Shown here in pieces: positions 34,709-46,307 of a stretch of 64,000 nt of DNA. This DNA comes from Phycomyces nitens. Lineage: Eukaryota; Mucoromycota; Mucoromycetes; Mucorales; Phycomycetaceae. Under the pieces are notes generated by a model. That model searched no databases. It saw nothing but the letters and a program-made list of their open reading frames with translations, and was not told the origin of the DNA. The first letter of the stretch is position 1. Every line of letters begins with the position of its first letter. The position numbers and the translations under genes were made by a program. The stretch covers positions 1 to 64,000 of the forward strand of contig JAHRBC010000006.1 of the NCBI GenBank assembly GCA_022702545.1. The letters run 5' to 3'.

Positions 34709-37700
34709 ATGTCTTCTTCCAACTCCACCCAGCAGAGAGACAGATTGCCCACACAAGCATATGTGTGTACTCAGTGTGGTTTTGACGCTGTCAATTACCA
34801 GCAACTCCAAAACCACAAGAGGCTCCACAGAAGTATCGTGGTGTCAAATAGCACCGTTCAACACATTTCCAAAGATGTTGAAATGGAAGATGTTGTTGAA
34901 CATGATATCAACGACATTGAATACATGAGCGATTCAGGTAATAATAAAAATACAATTATGTCCATTGTTAGCCAAGTTTTTACTCAATAATATACATACC
35001 TTTTCTATAGACATTATGGAAGCTGATGAAAACCTTTCGTACAAATGTGGCTGTACTTTTGATACCACTGAGGGTAGAGCGCATGTCTACAACAATGGCC
35101 AAATTGGGCCAAACACATTTACCAAAGCCGAGCTATTAAGCATCCATCTCTCTCACTTGGTTGTTCAGCATAAGATAACCAGGGCAGCCTACAGAGATAT
35201 TGTTAGGTTCGCAAACACACTTATTTGGGATCACGATGAGATTATATTGGGTAAATGATATTACTTACTGTTATTTTACTTAACAATCACTGACATGAAT
35301 TGTATTATTCATTTTCTTTTTAGAACCTGGAGCCAAGATTAGACATGGCGATGTTGTTGATGACATGCTCCAGTCAAGGTCTGACATCCGGGGCCATGAC
35401 TATGATGTGTGCCCAAATGGTTGTAAGCTGTACAACTTGGGCAATGAGCAAGTTGAATGTGCAGCCTGTGGTGAACAACGGTACAAGCTGAATGACAGTA
35501 TTGTCAAAGTCCCCATTGCAACAATGAAGATCCTCTCCATTGGGGATGTTCTGGCAAAAATGCTTGCCAATTCTGAGACCAGAGAGCTCCTCCACCATAG
35601 AGCCAACAGAGAATCACGTGCCGGCAAGATAAGTGATATCTTTGATGGTGAGAACTATCAGCAGCTAATGAGACAAGGCATGTTCTCCAGTCCCGACGAC
35701 ATTGCCTTGGGCCTTTACACCGATGGTTTTGTCAACCAGAAAAAAGGCAAAGCCTCATATACCATCATTCATTTAATCATTTTCAACATCGATCCATCCA
35801 TAAGGTAATTAATATTTTAAACAAACAAAATACTAATTAAAAGCTTAGATATACCACCCCATACCTCATACAACTCGCCATTTTGCCTGGTCCTAAAAAA
35901 CCATCCGATTTGGATTCATTTTTAATACCCATCATAAATGAGCTAAAGGACCTCGAAGTTCATGGCCTCATTGTAAAGCACAATGGGGCTGAAATATGCC
36001 GATCGAAAGTTCACTTGCTGCTCACATCTGGAGACATCCCTGCAGTTGCAGACATGGCCCATCTTGGGTCACATAGCAGTCTGTTTGGTTGCCGTATTTG
36101 CGAGACCAAGGGAAAACCAGCAGATAACAGAAGGCATGGAGTGTCAGGAACTGATCCAAGCAGACAAGGCAAGAGACAGAAACAGGAGGTTCAAGGATAA
36201 GTTATTTAATAAAAGACGTTGTTCGCTTGATCTTTCTATGATCAAGCTCTACTGGTATTTATATGTTTTCTAGCTAGGGTAAAGATATGTCTAAATATAA
36301 TGATTGGTAACTGTGGCGGGTGGGTATACAAGAAAGGAAAGTCTAAAGATAGCTATGATGTATTTGGTCTTCTAGCTAGTATCCATTTCGGGAGTGTGGC
36401 GCGAAGGCTGTTAGGAACCAATCCTAACATGGAGTATACTTTGACGACAGCTCTCACTACAAAAATTGAGTGGTTTCATTCATAGCAAACTACTATATTA
36501 TCTTACCATTAGTAGGCTGAAGTTAAACATAATAAACTTTTTTATTTTTGACGGCGATTATATTATTCAATATGTTCTATTAGATAGAATAATAAAGTGT
36601 CTTATAGTTTCATTGCTATTTAACAGCATTGTGTACACTCTTGTTCTATATCTAGACATCTTTTTCAACCTAATAAACTATAAATCACAAAGATATGAAA
36701 ATGACGGCAGGCATATTCTTTTGGATTATCATTTTTATTGCCCGCATTTTATCAGGGTCAAACAGTATTTTAATACAAAGTATTTATTTTTCCTTTTTTA
36801 TTTTTTATATTCTTTTGTACCTAAATATTACCACAAAATACTCTGATAATTAATTCTTTTCTTTCTCTTGTAAATATATTTTTTACTCAATATATTTTAT
36901 TATTCATAGGTAACTGCTTATAAATATATAATGAGGTCTCTCTATTGCACTTGGCTGCATATCCAAAGGTAAGATCATATTATGCTAAAGCTCTTCTTTA
37001 TTAACCAAATCACTCTTTTGTATGTAGCTGCAAATTCTATTTTTCTGTCCATCTCAATATAATATTCTGGTAAACCTTTTATATTATAAATATGTTCTCT
37101 TTAATAATATCTATCACAGATGTCTTGCTATACTCTTGTATGAATTCCTAATTGAAATTATCTGGTCATTCCAACGACTATATCTTGTAAGTGAACCAAT
37201 ATTTTAGTATTATATATTGCCTATCTACAAATATTAACATATATCTATTAGACAATGATTATTTGTTGGCATAATACAGAGGGTCTATCAAAGGTTCTGT
37301 TTATTATATTAAAAATGTAAGTATAAGAATGAATGATTTATATAAAAATAATTTACTAACAATCTTCTCTTTTACTTTTAGACAGTATTGGCTTTCTCTC
37401 AGCTAGGTAAGTATCCTGGCTCTATTAAGAACCAGTTGATGGTGCCGACCAAGAAATATCGATTGGTAAAATAGATATACCAAAGAAATAGTCTAGAGAC
37501 TAGAATATATAGCGCAAATATATTTTTTATCAAATAAAACGAAAAATAAAAATTTTCAGAATCTATTGCTCCAAAAAAAACAACAAACCAGGGAGGCTTG
37601 TTTGCATAGAATAACTACAATTACCTTGCCATAGTCTACAATCATCCTTGATGGACTGTTAAAACATATTATAAAACCCACTATAAAATATAATGAAAGA

Positions 37701-39709
37701 TAAAACTGGTTGTTTGTAAGTGGCCAATCTCCCTGACACAAACTGTCTGTGTATCGTAAAATACAATGCAAAAAAGGGTAGATCGACTAGGAATATATTG
37801 TGGCTACAATGTATATTTAAGTTTTGTGCTGTTTGAGGGCATTTAAATATTCTACATTGGATTCTTGTACACCAGTAGGTAGGATGATTCAGTTCACCCC
37901 CATATCTTTTTAGTCTACTACGGATCATGATGATATATTACCAAAAGCATAGTAAAACTATACAATTAAGTATCTTATTTTATAAGATTTATCTACATAA
38001 TACCCTTAGACTTTTGTAGTGTCTGCTCCTCTAAGACCTGTTGAAGATTTTTATACCAGCAACCCTGTAAGTATATGAATATTCAATTAATCATTCTTTT
38101 TATACTAAATAATTATTTATAATAGATCAAAAATATATACCAGCCAAGTCTCTTTACCGAGCTCGCAACATTTTCAGGTTCATCATTTTTTGCATTAGAT
38201 GAACTGCATTTAATTGCAAGAGGAATCGGCAAACACCTCTTTGAACTTATATCCGTCGCTCAATCTAAAGACAAAATTTTTTACTATACCCAAGAAGACA
38301 ATACCCAGTCAGCAGACAATTACCCTTTTTATATACCCAGATCTGACTTGGAGACCATTGGCAACTGCATTTCCAACTCTAGGCAGTTTATACCCGTTTC
38401 ATTCCAAGGCAGCTTCGACAATATATTCCAGAAAATCGATGGCACTCGTGCAGTAGATTGGCTCAATTTCCTCCTTTACATTATACCCACAGTTGTCGTC
38501 CCCTATTTACCAAGCAGGGCTGCAAAAATTGCCGTCTTGTCCTTGGTAAAAGGGTGCGCACTTGCATTAAAATGGTCCCTCACATATACCCTGATCGACG
38601 AAATGGAGAGGTATGTCAAACAAAAGTGAATCATTACTTTTATTTAACATTTATTATTACCTTTTTTTTCAATAGGCATTTCAAAGACTGGCATGCATTC
38701 CTATTATACCAAGTTCATCAAAAGACACTATCTCGTAGTGTCTTCCGACCAGTCCAGCATTATCTCATCCATATACCCCATATAATAAGACGCCAGGGCC
38801 CTCTAAGAAGTTATTCTACCAGATCGATGGAGAGGATTATTGGCGTCTATTCCAAGCTCATTAGGTCAAAGTCCAAAGGCGGGCAAAATGCCAGCTTACT
38901 CGTAGAACGATTTGCGATCCACAGATATATCCATACAGCCATCGATCTTCATAACCATACCAGCATCATTCATCCTCATACCTACAACGAATCAAGTTTC
39001 ATAAATATACCCAACGATGAAAGTGGTGCTCAGCTATGGGAACCATTTCATCGTAATACCCAGTTGCTTGATGATACTATTGAAGACATAAACAGCAACA
39101 TTGTGAGAAATGCGTTGCTCAGATATTATACCCGAAATACCACCACATATACCACTGAGATCGCTGACTCATCAATTGTTGTTGCTTCCCGCCTTTGGAA
39201 AGACTCTACAGTGTACTCTTCATCCATATATCGAAAAATGAAAAACGAGACCAGCCGCGGTAACCATCATATCATGTTTACTTGTACATATAAAAAGTAA
39301 GTATTGGTATTAGTCAAAATACAAAGTAAAGATTGCTCACATTCTTAAATCTTCATCTAGTCATCGCAATATACCCATCCAAAGCTGGCTCGTTGGCACT
39401 GTAGAGTTTTATTTTCAGCATAAAGATACCCATGGCATAACCCACTTTTTAGCATTTGTTGATGTCATGAAAGAGCATACCACAGCAGCACATGACTTTT
39501 CTGTCCCGATTGTAAAGAAGAGACCAACTGATACCCTGCATGGACATATACCCTCACCAACTTTTGCCATCATCAATGTAGATGACATCATCCATCAAGT
39601 TGGTCTCATTCAATACCCACCAAATAGCAATCAATTTTTTGTGATTGCACCATATTTTGTTTTTAATACCAACTTACATATCACCAAGGGTAACCTATCA
39701 ATCCTATAA
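34709..39709 (+). CDS. Multi-exon CACTA transposase (Tnp2-like), partly unresolved
   Basis: Well-supported exons are 34709-34937, 35011-35250, 35324-35804, 35849 to about 36140, about 38110-38610, 38676-39296 and 39361-39709. The first exon holds a C2H2 finger (CTQCGF ... H ... H) and acidic residues. Exon 3 has a CPNGC ... CAAC zinc cluster. Exon 4 has the Tnp2 signature LAILPGPKKPSDLD, SGDIPAVADM and CRICETKG. The last two exons carry the C-terminal region also found in the fragments at 15004 and 31345 (MERIIGVYSKLIRS ... VIAPYFVF). Between 36140 and 38110 the coding signal breaks: a frame change occurs at about 36140, followed by several short GTAAGT/AG-bounded pieces that I could not join. 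It is either a gene with many short exons or a decayed one. Confidence 0.65.
36200..38110 (+). other. Unresolved middle of the transposase gene
   Basis: AT-rich sequence with candidate short exons bounded by AG and GTAAGT, for example about 37120-37189, 37252-37318 and 37381-37406. Their translations are hydrophobic/aromatic fragments. I could not assemble one continuous frame. The plus-strand reading frame at 36466-36846 is AT-rich and not supported as a gene. Confidence 0.4.
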
Positions 39710-39750
39710 TCATTCTCTTATTTTCTCATACCCAAATATTTAATACCAAA
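38000..39750 (+). repeat. Region strongly enriched in ATACC(C) on the plus strand
   Basis: By eye, 27 ATACC occurrences lie between 38000 and 39750, against about two on the opposite strand and almost none in the homologous coding segment 14900-15960. They occur in exons, introns and the 3' flank alike, often replacing an unrelated triplet at an aligned position (ATGACAAT against ATACCAAC, AATATCAA against AATACCAA). The cause is unknown. Confidence 0.6.
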
Positions 39751-40108
39751 TAAAACAAAGTGGCTAATAATGTCAAAAACAAAAATTCGGTTTCAAAAAA
39801 CAGCAGTTATGTTACCGTTTCGTTCACACAGGACAAAAATTATTTTTTTCAAGAATGCTCAACATCTTCAACACCAAATAAAATGCTCATTTCGATAAAC
39901 AACGTTGTCTAAAAATTTACGGGCCCTTTCTATAGTACTACAACTACCTCATTGCCAGATGAAAAGAGATTCCATGCGACTTTTATGAATCGGCATCGAT
40001 GACATTACCTTTCAACCACAATCTGCGGAGAAAAAGCAGTCTAAAATCAGAAAAAACGGCAGTTATGTTACCGTTTCGGTAGCTGTTCCCACTCCTCTCG
40101 CCGTAGTG
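39710..40108. other. Right arm of the large CACTA element
   Basis: This is 3' flanking sequence homologous to 15882-16352, with diverged hairpin motifs (AACGGCAGTTATGTTACCGTT at 40055-40075) and the right terminus. No gene is seen. Confidence 0.65.
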
Positions 40109-40134
40109 TGGAACATTCTACAACACTTGTGTCA
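40109..40134 (-). repeat. LTR tail next to the CACTA right end
   Basis: TGGAACATTCTACAACACTT followed by GTGTCA is the last 26 bp (plus-strand view) of the LTR family at 41165, 48661 and 56212. The rest of the LTR is missing on the other side of the CACTA element. Confidence 0.85.
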
Positions 40135-40144
40135 AAAGAGTATC

Positions 40145-40159
40145 CCAGCTTTAGCTCAG
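40145..40159 (+). pseudogene. tRNA-Tyr relic (5' acceptor and D-arm start)
   Basis: CCAGCTTTAGCTCAG matches the first 15 bases of tRNA-Tyr at 57086 (CCGGCTTTAGCTCAG) with one change, then the match stops. It starts about 10 nt after an LTR end, as at the intact tRNA genes. It is short, so the call rests on this combination. The following 40160-40403 contains nothing I recognise. Confidence 0.6.
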
Positions 40160-40407
40160 ATTAAAGATTATTTTTTATTATAGGGATATAATGCTGGCGA
40201 TCTATAGATCATATAGCATCCCAGGTGCAAAAGAGAGGAGCAAAAAAGTCTTAGGAAATCATAAAGACAAAAAAAGTAGAGGGGGAGAAAGGAAACAAAT
40301 CATACTAAGCTAAAAGCCTGAACCTGCTCTCCACTTTGCAGCTGTGTAAAAAGGTGTAACAGTGAAAGGGAGGAGACAGAATTACAGAACAAGAAACATT
40401 TCAGAAG

Positions 40408-41160
40408 TGATGCGTGATGTGTGTATACAGTTGTGTAGAGTGACGAACGACGGCAAATAATAAAACGATAATAAAGATAAAGAAAATGACTAACGAAACT
40501 CAACAGTATATTCCCAAAATGTAACCAGGCAAAATATCACTGCTCTTCAGAGATCGAAAAGTACAAATAAAATAAAATAGAACCGGTATTAAACCCAACG
40601 AAAGATATGTTTTATTGATTGAAAACTGAATGTCTTTTATAGACATTCAGAATTGAAAAAGAATAACCAAAAATAATAAAATAACTGGATGGAATTGTGC
40701 CATCGCAGTCAATGTAAAACGAAGAATAAAGAAATAAGTGAATAAAATGATGCAATTCTAGACCAGTGTGATAAAGTATAGTATAAAAATATTGTAAAAA
40801 TAATAAAGGTAAAAATGGAAGAAGTACATTGTACAAAGACAATTGTTTAAAGAGGTGTTAAATGGTGCAATCCTGCAAGAAGGTGTCAAGGATTCACAAA
40901 AGAAATAGAAAAGGAAATAATATATAAAAGGAAATAAATAAATGTGATAAAATAAAAAACGGGAAAAGACTAGGAAGAAAGAAAAATATAGAAACTCGGG
41001 GATCGCCCTGCCAACGTCACCTCACCGGAAACCCGCCCAACTCACTCGGCTCGGACTTCTTACTCGGGCTAGCCCGGCCTCCGACACCTCCTACATCTAT
41101 GTCTGGGCCCTTGGTCTGGCTTCATGGTCGAAACCGAACCTGTTCACAACACACGTGTCA
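40408..41160 (-). repeat. Solo Gypsy LTR, TSD GAAG (outermost in the tRNA-Tyr stack)
   Basis: It begins TGATGCGTGATGTG and ends ACACACGTGTCA. It has GAAG at 40404-40407 and 41161-41164, and is a subfamily sister of 18328-19004. One end base has changed (TGACGCG to TGATGCG). Confidence 0.9.
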
Positions 41161-41164
41161 GAAG

Positions 41165-42043
41165 TGACGCGTGTTGAGTTATGGTGTGTGGTGCAACAGG
41201 TCAGAATATATAAATAATATATATTGTATTCTTGTGATTTCGCTCAGGACAATCCAACAAGAAGAATTTGACAATCAGACGGGACTTGAAATAGATAAAG
41301 ACAGTAAACAGGCAAACGGACAGGCAAACGGACAGGTAAACGGACAACAGACAAACGGACAAACGGACAAACGGACAAACGGACAAACGGACAAACAGAC
41401 AAACAGACAAACAGACAACAGACAAACGGACAAACGAACAAACAGACAACAGACAAACAATGAGACAGTACTTGTAGATCCTAACAGTGTGCAACTTAGT
41501 ATTTCCCGCAGGACAATAGCTCAAGTTCAGGGACGATGTTCAAAAGAAATAGAGAGAAAACTGAATGTCTTTTATTGAATAAAAAATGGAGCTCTTTTAT
41601 ACTAATTGACAACTGTGCACGTAGTGACAATCTAGATATAACTTATGCTGAATGATGATTATCGAGAAGAGTGTACAGTTCTTTGGGCATAATCACAAAA
41701 GGAAATAATCGAAAGGAAAACAAAAAGGAAACTAAACATCAAGAGAGAAATGCACTATCGGGAAGTATACAAAAGGAGTAATATCAAGAAGTGCGAAAGG
41801 AACAAGTGCAATGCAGTGGGAAGCAAACGAAAAAGGAAATATAAATCAAAGGAAAAGAAAGGGGAAAACATTTAGAACTCAACGGGACTGTTGACGTAGA
41901 CAAATGATTCCAAGAGATCGGATCATGCCTTGCATGTCCAAGGGAAGGTGACGTCTTCGACTGTCCCAAGGTAAAAATTTCAAAGTCACTAGTAAATTGA
42001 GGGTTGGTGGTCGTTGCTGGAACATTCTACAACACTTGTGTCA
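41165..42043 (-). repeat. 3' LTR (879 bp) with octamer minisatellite
   Basis: The plus-strand view starts TGACGCGTG and ends CTTGTGTCA. Around 41310-41460 it contains an octamer array alternating AAACGGAC and AAACAGAC, whose length differs between LTR copies. Reading frames antisense to the array (Val-Cys-Leu-Ser repeats) are artefacts. Confidence 0.93.
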
Positions 42044-42087
42044 AGGTCCCCTCACTAAGCGAGACCACCAAACGAAAGACCAGATAA

Positions 42088-43416
42088 TCAGAGAGTGTCA
42101 TAGCGAGAAATCCAAGCGAGAAACTGGTTTTCTGCACGCTTGACTTGTATGTCAGGAACCATGAGCTTATGGTTATGGAACGGAATAAGAAAATCACCAT
42201 TGATAGCACCTTGAAGGCGACGATAATTGGGACCGATAAGATGGTAGGTTCCATTGTTGTTAACACGGGTGACAGTCATTGGCCCAAGCCAACGATCTGA
42301 AAATTTATGCGGCGGTTTCTGGTCGTGCATAAGTACTTGTTCTCCAGGAGAGAAACGGCGACGGGGAAAAACTTGAAGATCATACCGAGCCTTATACTTC
42401 TGTTTCTTTTCATTGGAACGGCTACGAGCTTCAGGTCTTAGTTTTTCTATCATATGTTGTATGACCTTTGTGCGACTGGCGATTTCTTCAACGGGATCGC
42501 CCTGCACAAAATCAGTTCTGGGAGCAGGCCAAGTAGCAGGAGTGCGGAGGTTGTATCCATACAACAACTTTGCAGGAGTGTGGCCAGTAGTATCATTACG
42601 CATCGTGCGTAAAGCGAGTAGAGCTGAGGTTACATACTTGTCCCAAGTAGTTAGAGCATCGTTGTCTCTAACGATCTTTGCTAGTGTCTGGGAAAGTGTC
42701 TGGTTGAGCCTTTCACACAGGCCATTGGTTTGAGGACGATAGGCTGTCGTAGTCAAATGACGACAGTTCAACGACTTAAAGAATTCCCAGACATAGCCAG
42801 AGGTAAAGTTACTGCCACGGTCAGTAAGAATAAAGTTTGGGACGCCATACGGAACAACAACTTGTTCAAAGAGAAAATTGACGGTGGTTTCTTCAGTAAT
42901 ATCCTTAACAGGAATTGCAATCGGCCATCTTGTCAGGTAATCCACAGCAACTAAGAGGTATCGGTAACCATCTTCTGTGGGATCCATTGGGCCAATTGCG
43001 TCGCATCCGATCATATAGAAGGGATGTATAGGTGTATCAATCGGGTGTGCTGGCTCAGTTCTATTGTGTGGTGTCTTGGTCCTGACCTGACAAGTCACAC
43101 AATTCTGAACGACCTTTCAGGTCCACTCGAACAGACGAGGACCAGTGTATTGTAAACGGAGCTGAGAGTATGTATTGTTGACACCATAGTGTCCTTCTTC
43201 GTGGACACGCTTGATAACTTCTTCAACTATGCCTTCATGCAATAGTTCTTGGGAGACTGGGGAAACAGGGTTTTTGCGGAACAACTTGTGGCCATGGACT
43301 TCAAATTTAGAAGCTTGTCTTCGGACCTTGTGCTTTATGTTTTCGGTGGAACCAGTTGGATACTCTCCACTTCTGGTAAGGTAGTAATAAATCGACAGGT
43401 AAAGTGGGTATTCCAT
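42088..43416 (-). pseudogene. Integrase frame with an internal TGA
   Basis: It starts at ATG 43416 (MEYPLYLSIYYYLTRSGE), the position conserved in the 50392-51720 frame. The order is an HHCC zinc finger (HEEGHYGVNNT ... CVTCQ), DDE core residues in GCDAIGP, LTDRGSNF and TNGLCERLN, and a C-terminal domain with WLGPMTV. A TGA at 43119-43117 interrupts the zinc-finger region, where the sister element has AGG (Arg). It is the same frame on both sides, so this is a nonsense change, not a frameshift. Confidence 0.9.
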
Positions 43417-43681
43417 TCTTGTAACAAAGAATCTCGGGAAAAATGGTAAAATATAACAATAGGAAATTACTCAGGGATAAACAATAAGATCAAAATACAA
43501 ATGTTTTTGAGATTTTCAAGGACAATTTTATCAATGTTTTTGGGATTTTCAAGAAGTAATTTTTTCAATGTTTTTGTGTGATTTTCAAAGGAGTAATAAA
43601 TAAAATGTTGCCGCCAAGCAAAAATAAAAATAAAAGGGGTCTTGCCAAAGATCGAGGGAGTGGATAGGGTTGGTTTTCTGG
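43417..43681 (-). other. Spacer between RNase H and integrase frames
   Basis: 265 bp of T/A-rich sequence (on plus: repeated TGTTTTTGAGATTTTCAAGGA-like units near 43500-43580) with no long frame. The sister element has a 282-bp spacer in the same place. I see no strong intron that would fuse the two frames. Confidence 0.55.
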
Positions 43682-44966
43682 TTAAACCTGGGGTGCCAAC
43701 AGGCGTGAAAGTGCATCGGCCGGATTATCACGACCTGGTTGGTGTTGTATAACAAAATCATACTCCATAAGGGCGGCTGCCCATCTCGATAGCTTTGGTG
43801 ATGGCTTGGCGTTGTTGACGATAAAGACCAAGGCGGCATGGTCAGTTCGTAATATGAATTTCCTTCCAGCTAAGTAATGCCGGAAACGGACAATTCCCCA
43901 GATAAGTCCAAGGGCTTCTAGATGCGTGGCTGCATAATTCCTCTCAGAGCCCCTGAGTGCACGCGAGCCAAATGCGATTACTGTTTCCTTTGCCAAATCA
44001 TCCTTTGGGGCTTGTGAAAGGACTGCACCAAGTCCATGAGTAGAGGTATCAGTGGTAAGAACCTGGACCATTTCACGGTCAGGGAAAGCAAGGATCGGCG
44101 GGTTAACAAGGCATCCTTGTAAGCTTCTGAACGCTCGCTCCTGCTCTTCGTCCCAGGTGAATGGTACTTCCTTCTTCAATAGCCTTGTCAAAGGCTGGGC
44201 CAAGGTGGCATAGTTATGTACAAAACGACGGTAATAACCAGCCATTCCCAGAAACGTTTGGACATCCGTAACAGACGCTGGTACGGCCATGGCTAGAACC
44301 TTCTCTACGTTTTGGTTACATGGTGATAACCCCTTGCCAGATACAACATGTCCAAGATACTCGACTTGGGTCTTTGCAAATGAACACTTGCTCCTCTTTA
44401 ACCTTAGGTTTGCGGCCCTACAGGTGTCAAAGACGGCCTTCAAGTGTACTCGGTGTTCTTCCAACGTCTTGGAAAAAACAATAATATCATCGATGAACAC
44501 ATAGATGAATTTTCCAATATATTCCTTGAGGATTGCAGACATGGCTCTTTGGAATGTAGACGGCGCCGATGTGAGCCCAAATGGCATGACTGTGAACTCA
44601 AACGTTCCTTGTTTGGTTACAAACCCAGTACGCTCTATCGATTCTTCTGCCACCGGCACTTGCCAGAACCCACTAGCAGCATCAAGGGTCGAGAACCAGG
44701 ACGACCCACCCAGAGAGTCCAACAAGTCATCGATATATGGCAGCGGGAACGCATCCTTGGTAGTGATCTGGTTTAAGCGGCGGTAATCCACTACCAATCG
44801 TAGGGTGTTGTCCCTCTTCTTAACAAAAAAGACTGGCGAGGTCCATATACCACGGGATGGTCTAATCAGACCGAGCTCCAGCAATTGGCTCACTTCTTTT
44901 CCAAGAGCTTCTTCCTCTTCCCATGTCAGTCTATATGGCCGCGACCTTATAGGAACACTGCTTGTA

Positions 44967-46307
44967 CAGGGTCGGGTAACAAATTCTGCACTTTGAATCT
45001 CAGATTTTCATCTCTTTAGACACCTTTACACTTTGCTTTTCTTAATCTCTTAAATTCCATTAATAACTTTATCATCATGCCTAAAGTACAAAACACTCAA
45101 CCCCACAGGACCTTGCAAAAGCTTTCAGATTTGAGAAAAGGAATCTTAATTGGGCTTAACATGGCCGGAATGAAAGTTGCCGACATTGCGAGACACGAAA
45201 ACGTCCCACCTACTACAATCTCTCGTATTATTAAAAAATACAACGAAACTGGGTCTGTTGCTGACAAGAGCCGTTCAGGAAGACCAAAGCGACTTACTCC
45301 CAGAGAAGAAAGACATCTCATGTTCAACTTGAAGAGAGATCGTCATCAGACTTTGGGTGACATGGCTTGCACCATAAAGGAAGAGACGGGAAAATCTGTT
45401 TGTGCAAAGACTATTAGCACGACTTTACACAGAATGAATATTCATTTATGTGTAGCTCTCGCGAAGCCTCTCCTGACTAAGGAGCACATTGCAAAGCGCC
45501 GCACTTTTTACAATGCTGTAAAAAACTGGGATCAGCAATGGGAAAAGGTGATCTGGAGTGATGAGTCTAAGTTCTCTCTCTTCAAGAAGAATGGCCGTAC
45601 CCATGTTTGGCGTGAGCCTAATGAGAAGTACCACCCTGACTGCCTTACTCCAAAAGTGCAAGGAAATGGAGGTTCAATCATGATCTGGGGGTGTATCTGG
45701 GCAGGAGGGGTTGGACCACTTGTTGTCTTGGATGGCAATATGAATGCCAAAAAGTATGTGAAGGTTTTGCAAGACTCTTTTTGCCTTTCTATGAGAGTCT
45801 TCCCCATGTTGAGGGTGGTGGCTACATTTACCAAGAAGACAATGCCACCTCCCATAAAGCAGCCATGTCAGAAAGGTGTAAAGAAGATCTTGGGCTGAAG
45901 GTCTTGGAGTGGCCACCAAACAGTCCTGACCTCAGCCCAATCGAAAACATCTGGAGTCTTTTGGATGACCTTTTGAGGATGAGGCCTCACAAGCCTACCA
46001 CTCTGGACGAGTTGAAGGAGGCTTTACAAGAAAGCTGGAGAATGGTGACAGTAGATGTTTGTGAACGATACTGTCTCCACATGGATATCAGATTAGCTGC
46101 TTTGAAAGCAAATAAATTTATGCATATTCCATATTAAACATAACGCATTTTTTTACTATTGTAAACTTCATACATTGAAGATTAGTCTCTATGAATCTCA
46201 TGGCTATATGTAGTCTTTACATTCTTTACTACACGATTAAAGATACAAGACTTTTATCTTCTTTTTTATCGGACATTAAAACCACCACAGTTTTTTACTG
46301 GACCCTG
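44967..46307 (+). mobile_element. Tc1/mariner element, TA target site
   Basis: The ends begin CAGGGTCG on the left and, inverted, CAGGGTCC on the right. TA lies at 44965-44966 and at 46308-46309. At 1341 bp it encodes a DD34E-type transposase. Only the first 7-8 bp of the termini match clearly; beyond that the inverted repeat is weak. Confidence 0.93.
45077..46137 (+). pseudogene. Tc1/mariner transposase, one frameshift
   Basis: ATG at 45077. An N-terminal paired-like helix-turn-helix (VPPTTISRIIKKY) and a GRPKR motif for terminal-repeat binding are followed by the catalytic core WSDESKF (D), YQEDNATSH (D) and SPIENIW (E). The frame shifts at the T-run near 45776-45781, so residues before are in one frame and the DD34E second half in another. 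In one frame it would be about 353 aa, the normal family length. The single homopolymer change could be real or an assembly error. Confidence 0.9.

Larger units (their letters stand above)
28363..40108. mobile_element. Large CACTA element with divergent gene pair, interrupted by 30935-34269
   Basis: The left terminus is CACTACAGCGGAAAAAACGG at 28363 and the right terminus is CTCGCCGTAGTG ending at 40108. Without the nested copy it is about 8.4 kb. It carries a coiled-coil gene on minus (30706-29802) and a multi-exon transposase on plus (34709-39709), transcribed away from each other. Its left flank (AAG) lies in a transposase pseudogene and its right flank (TGG) lies in an LTR tail. The target duplications do not match, and the present unit probably arose by recombination between two inserted copies. 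Confidence 0.82.

Noticed and set aside
36466..36846. 126-codon plus-strand frame, hydrophobic
   Set aside because: AT-rich composition, in the unresolved part of a spliced transposase gene, with no motif.
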